NCBI GenBank assembly: GCA_023426425.1 | Contig: JAFAAT010000252.1 | Location: 1-9,797, forward strand | DNA: 9,797 bases | Direction: 5' to 3' | Source of the DNA: Bacteroidota bacterium | GTDB lineage: Bacteria > Bacteroidota > Bacteroidia > Chitinophagales > Chitinophagaceae | Shown: positions 7,027-9,797 of the stretch, in pieces | How positions within the stretch are numbered: position 1 is the stretch's first letter | Layout: the number at the start of each line of letters is the position of its first letter | Notes under the pieces: generated by a model | What the model was told of the DNA's origin: nothing | The model's input: the letters and a program-made list of their open reading frames with translations, nothing else | Databases searched by the model: none | Made by a program: the position numbers and the translations under genes

Positions 7027-7632
7027 ATGATACTACCAGATGCATTTTACCAGCGACCGGATGTGGTGGCGATAGCCAGGGAACTCCTGGGGAAAGTGCT
7101 TGTTACAAGTTTTGATGGGTTGATAACGTCTGGGCTGATTGTAGAAACTGAAGCCTATGCTGGCGCAGGCGACAAGGCTTCACACGCATTTGGTAACAGA
7201 CGAACAAGACGCACTGAAGTGATGTTTGGACATGGAGGTGTGGCTTATGTCTATTTCTGTTATGGAATACACCATTTGTTTAATGTAGTAACTAATGTGG
7301 AGCATACCCCGCATGCGATCCTGATCAGGGCGGTGGAACCGCTGGAAGGAATAGAGATCATGCTTGAGCGAAGGAAGAAGACAAAGTTAGAACCTTCTTT
7401 GACTGCGGGACCGGGAGCGATGAGCCAGGCGTTGGGGATACACACCCGGCATACAGGGTTGAGCCTGCAGGGGCCGGAAATATTTATTGAAGACAGGAAG
7501 ATTGAAGTACCGGGCGCAGATATTGTTGCAGGCACCAGGGTGGGTGTGGCTTATGCCCAGGAAGATGCCATGCTACCGTTCCGTTTTTCGATCAGAGGGA
7601 ACAGGTATGTGAGCAAAGGCAAAGGATTGTAG
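7027..7632 (+). CDS. DNA-3-methyladenine glycosylase, AAG/MPG family
   Basis: Base-excision repair enzyme that removes alkylated purines such as 3-methyladenine, and often hypoxanthine and ethenoadenine, from DNA. The 201 residues match the usual length of the bacterial AAG (Mpg) family. Key residues align with human AAG: VETEAY (39-44), with Glu42 as the catalytic residue and Tyr44 the base-stacking one; His53 in KASHAFG; the intercalating-loop region [15 protein letters not shown] (74-88); and Arg101 in [22 protein letters not shown] (126-138) is also typical. All active-site positions I can align are intact. It is followed by a good terminator and stands as a single gene, divergent from the RsmI-like gene. 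Confidence 0.95.
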   Translation: MILPDAFYQRPDVVAIARELLGKVLVTSFDGLITSGLIVETEAYAGAGDKASHAFGNRRTRRTEVMFGHGGVAYVYFCYGIHHLFNVVTNVEHTPHAILIRAVEPLEGIEIMLERRKKTKLEPSLTAGPGAMSQALGIHTRHTGLSLQGPEIFIEDRKIEVPGADIVAGTRVGVAYAQEDAMLPFRFSIRGNRYVSKGKGL

Positions 7633-7662
7633 TACGATCTTTCAGGGTTGCTGTAAACGAAA

Positions 7663-7700
7663 AGAGGTTGTCCATAACGGAGCAACCTCTCTAATTTTTT
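7663..7700 (+). terminator. Intrinsic terminator after the DNA glycosylase gene, possibly bidirectional
   Basis: AGAGGTTG (7663-7670) pairs perfectly with CAACCTCT (7683-7690), and TCC/GGA can extend the stem inside the loop past one bulged G. CTAA and six Ts (7695-7700) follow. On the minus strand the hairpin is followed by TTTCGTTT-like sequence, so it may also end porP transcription, whose stop is 27 bases before it. Confidence 0.85.
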
Positions 7701-7716
7701 GAATACTATATATGTC

Positions 7717-8769
7717 TTAGAACTTAGGACAAGCAAAGTTGTACTGAGGACCTCTTTCGCGCTTGTTGATGCAACCATTGAAGGTAAGGCTGATTTCATA
7801 GGCGCCGTTACCGTTAGTAGCAGGTGTAAAGCTTGAGATGTTTACGTCGTAGCTGATACCCAGTTGCATTTTTGACCATTCGAAGGCGACATATGGAGAA
7901 ATGGCATCACCGTAGCGGTACCAGCCACCCAGGTAAAGAATTGTGCTCTTGGAGAACTCAGGATCATAGCCAGGATTGAGTACGAAGCCTGTAGCAGCGC
8001 CGAGGACAACTTCACGTGCAGCAGCCTGCTCCTGGTAAAGCGCACTTGCGTAGAGCACCATGTTTTCATTCAGGTCGAATGAACCGCCGAGGTAGGCTGA
8101 GTATCTGCGGGAGATAGTTTTATCGCCGGATCCACCACCTTCGAGCAGGAATGTTTCTACGGGCGTGGTAAGGTGGTACACAGAGAAGCCTGCATATGCG
8201 GTAGCGTATTCAGAAACCCGGCCGCTATACATTAAACCCGCGTTGAAGTCGGGGTAGGTAAGGTCGGTATTACCTATTGCCTCCTTAGTGGTATAGGGAG
8301 TGCCACCTGTAGCGGGATCGAACTGATCTTCAAATTTCAGCAGGTTGAAATCAATACTTTTTTGCACCAGTGCACCCTGTACGCCTAAAGAGATGTAGTG
8401 GTTTTTCTCTGCGCCAAGGGCTTTGTGATAGGCGGCAGAAATACCTGCTGTCATGTTGGTCAGGGCTCCCAGACCGGAACGATCGTAGAGGACAAGGAGA
8501 CCTACACCGACTGCATCTCCATTGTTTAATTTTCCTTTCATTGTAGCCATATCATAAGATATAGCACCAGTGATGTAGGGATTATTGGAAACACTGTACC
8601 ATTGGGTACGATAGTTGGCTGTCAGACGAAGATCACACTGTGTAAGGCCGGTAAGCGCCGGGTTTAAAGTAAGAGGCGAGGCAAAATATTGGGTAAAATG
8701 CACATCCTGAGCTTTAACCGAGCTAACAAGCATCAATGCCGCACTTAATCCTAGTAATATTTTCTTCAT
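7717..8769 (-). CDS. Type IX secretion system membrane protein, PorP/SprF family
   Basis: An outer-membrane beta-barrel protein of the PorP/SprF family. In Bacteroidota these support the type IX secretion system and gliding, and many copies serve particular secreted or surface-filament proteins. The 350 residues start with a Sec signal peptide (1-20, probable cleavage after VKA), then the family hallmark QDVHFTQYFASPLTLNPALT (21-40). Many amphipathic strands follow with Tyr, Phe and Gly alternation (for example ILYLGGWYRYGD, 277-288; GISYDVNISSF, 304-314). The end, FACPKF, resembles the Cys-Pro-x-Phe ending usual in the family. No gldK-N, porV or large adhesin is adjacent, so this is an orphan paralogue and its partner cannot be named from this window. 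Expression is probably driven by the promoter-like sequence at 8811-8840. Confidence 0.9.
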   Translation of the reverse strand: MKKILLGLSAALMLVSSVKAQDVHFTQYFASPLTLNPALTGLTQCDLRLTANYRTQWYSVSNNPYITGAISYDMATMKGKLNNGDAVGVGLLVLYDRSGLGALTNMTAGISAAYHKALGAEKNHYISLGVQGALVQKSIDFNLLKFEDQFDPATGGTPYTTKEAIGNTDLTYPDFNAGLMYSGRVSEYATAYAGFSVYHLTTPVETFLLEGGGSGDKTISRRYSAYLGGSFDLNENMVLYASALYQEQAAAREVVLGAATGFVLNPGYDPEFSKSTILYLGGWYRYGDAISPYVAFEWSKMQLGISYDVNISSFTPATNGNGAYEISLTFNGCINKRERGPQYNFACPKF

Positions 8770-8810
8770 CGAAAAATCTTTTTGTAGATAGTTTAATTGA
8801 TTTCTGCACC

Positions 8811-8840
8811 CAAAATAAGGATATTCTCTTTATTATGCAA
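8811..8840 (-). promoter_or_regulatory. Candidate Bacteroidota promoter for porP/sprF
   Basis: On the minus strand TTG (8838-8840), a 19-base spacer and TTATTTTG (8811-8818) match the -33/-7 arrangement TTG-N19-21-TAnnTTTG, with one mismatch in the -7 element. The start site would fall about 35-40 bases before the porP ATG. Confidence 0.45.
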
Positions 8841-8870
8841 GACAGTTTTTTTTGAAATAAAGTTGGCGGT

Positions 8871-9521
8871 TCATGATTGTGTCTTGTCGCCGTATGCAAG
8901 GTCGCCTGCATCACCCAGGCCGGGTACAATATAGCCGCGTGCTGTAAGCTCATCATCGATGGCTCCAGCCCAGATATGCGCTTCGGGAAACCTGCGCTCT
9001 ACATACTCGATGCCGACAGTGCATCCAATGGCTGTAACTATGTGAATCTGAGAAGGCTTCCCGGTTTCAGTCAGGGTTTGCAAAGCCAGTACAAGGGAGG
9101 CACCGGTAGCCAGCATGGGGTCGGCAATGATCAGGGGCCGACCTTCAATCCCCGGACTGGTGACGTAATGCTGGGCGATTTCGAAGGTACCATCCCGGTG
9201 GTGTTTACGGTATGCGGCAATAAAGCTGTTGTCGGCCTGATCGAAGTAGCTGAGCAGTCCATTGTGTAGAGGCAGTCCCGCCCGGAGGATTGTTGCGAGA
9301 ACCGGCTGTTGAACCAGTTCCTTACACGTGGCTTCGCCAAGCGGAGTCTGGACAACCACTTCCCTGTAGGGCAACATTTTACTGATTTCGTAGGCGCTGA
9401 TTTCACCGATCCTTTCGAGGTTTCGGCGAAAGCGCATGCGGTCGGAGTGGATAGAAGTGTCTCTGATTTCCCTGACCCATTGGCTTAGAATGGTGTTGTA
9501 GCTGCTGAGGTTAGTAACCAT
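8871..9521 (-). CDS. upp: Uracil phosphoribosyltransferase
   Basis: Upp converts uracil and PRPP to UMP in cytosolic pyrimidine salvage. In the 216 residues (normal length) the type I phosphoribosyltransferase PRPP loop is IIADPMLATGAS (131-142), the ILRAGLP segment (78-84) is conserved, and the uracil-binding C-terminus GYIVPGLGDAGDLAYGDK (196-213) is almost diagnostic for UPRT. No uracil permease or pyrR gene is adjacent here. It reads in the same direction as porP, 101 bases upstream of it. I see no hairpin terminator between them, so some read-through into porP is possible, although porP has its own promoter candidate. Confidence 0.97.
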   Translation of the reverse strand: MVTNLSSYNTILSQWVREIRDTSIHSDRMRFRRNLERIGEISAYEISKMLPYREVVVQTPLGEATCKELVQQPVLATILRAGLPLHNGLLSYFDQADNSFIAAYRKHHRDGTFEIAQHYVTSPGIEGRPLIIADPMLATGASLVLALQTLTETGKPSQIHIVTAIGCTVGIEYVERRFPEAHIWAGAIDDELTARGYIVPGLGDAGDLAYGDKTQS

Positions 9522-9528
9522 ACATCTA

Positions 9529-9559
9529 CAAAGTAATAAAATTAATGTTCAGAATACAA
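9529..9559 (-). promoter_or_regulatory. Candidate Bacteroidota promoter for upp
   Basis: Minus strand: TTG (9557-9559), 20-base spacer, TTACTTTG (9529-9536), one mismatch from TAnnTTTG. The -7 element ends 7 bases before the upp ATG, so the predicted leader is only a few bases. Confidence 0.45.
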
Positions 9560-9594
9560 TGTTCAGTTGCCTGGAAGTACAGAAGGAAATTATA

Positions 9595-9651
9595 GCCCGA
9601 AAACGGATGGTGAACAGGTTTGCAGAGTGCTGCGCCCGTGGAAACGGATGG
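9595..9651 (+). repeat. Imperfect direct repeat upstream of upp
   Basis: GCCCGAAAACGGATGG (9595-9610) recurs as GCCCGTGGAAACGGATGG (9634-9651), differing by a short insertion. The two copies are 23 bases apart in non-coding sequence. The rest of the 276-base intergenic end (9522-9797) holds no open frame or RNA gene that I can recognise, apart from G-rich sequence and the tandem repeat. Confidence 0.4.
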
Positions 9652-9753
9652 GTACGGAATAGAAGCGGCGTTGGAGGCGGGCAAAAAGCAAGCAGGCCTG
9701 GCGGGTATTAAACGGGGGAACGACGGGGGTAGGGCGGAGGTATTTACGGTGAT

Positions 9754-9797
9754 CTCTATGAAGTCTCTATAAGGTCCCTATAAGGTCTCTATAAGGT
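9754..9797 (+). repeat. 11-bp tandem repeat array, continuing past the window
   Basis: Four consecutive 11-base units: CTCTATGAAGT (9754), CTCTATAAGGT (9765), CCCTATAAGGT (9776) and CTCTATAAGGT (9787). The first is diverged as expected at an array edge, and the last ends exactly at the window end, so the array probably continues. Confidence 0.9.

Noticed and set aside
8877..9269. Plus-strand frame opposite upp
   Set aside because: Shadow of upp, whose PRPP loop and C-terminal motif are intact on the minus strand.
9522..9797. Possible mobile-element end or CRISPR remnant in the repeat-bearing right end
   Set aside because: Repeats are 11 bp with no spacers, there are no terminal inverted repeats and no transposase or cas coding sequence in the window.

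Overview
The window looks like ordinary chromosome of a Bacteroidota bacterium, most probably a Chitinophagaceae-type member. The evidence is a PorP/SprF protein (type IX secretion/gliding family, confined to this phylum), the absence of clear Shine-Dalgarno sequences before nearly every start, and several upstream sites resembling the Bacteroidota -7 element (TAnnTTTG). Base composition is mid-range. I see no phage, insertion sequence, CRISPR array, tRNA or rRNA.

Layout. 1-408: 3' end of rfbA (dTDP-glucose synthesis), cut by the window edge. 522-980: a small GyrI-like effector-binding protein, convergent with a minus-strand lipoprotein gene (1016-1639) that has a Lys-rich linker and a C-terminal glycine zipper; the lipoprotein gene's terminator lies inside the end of its neighbour. 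1842-2462: a class I SAM methyltransferase whose N-terminus seems to be mis-started or frameshifted. It overlaps by 15 bp the end of a convergent, long-form acyl-CoA dehydrogenase (2448-4229). Divergent from that is a two-gene unit: an alpha/beta hydrolase (4326-5150) coupled by a 7-bp overlap to a membrane family-2 glycosyltransferase (5144-6283). One base separates it from a minus-strand short RsmI-like methyltransferase (6285-6986), which is divergent from a DNA-3-methyladenine glycosylase (7027-7632). A terminator at 7663-7700 separates that from porP/sprF (7717-8769) and upp, uracil phosphoribosyltransferase (8871-9521), both on the minus strand. The last 276 bases are non-coding: G-rich, and ending in an 11-bp tandem repeat that runs off the window.

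The genes are mostly independent housekeeping functions: nucleotide-sugar synthesis, fatty-acid oxidation, lipid or glycan modification, rRNA-methylase-like activity, alkylation repair, outer-membrane/type IX secretion and uracil salvage. Only the hydrolase-glycosyltransferase pair looks like a functional unit. I did not find a convincing new multi-gene system. The points most worth checking are the disrupted methyltransferase start, the 11-bp array, the terminator embedded in a coding end, and promoter-like sites so close to start codons that short or absent leaders are predicted.
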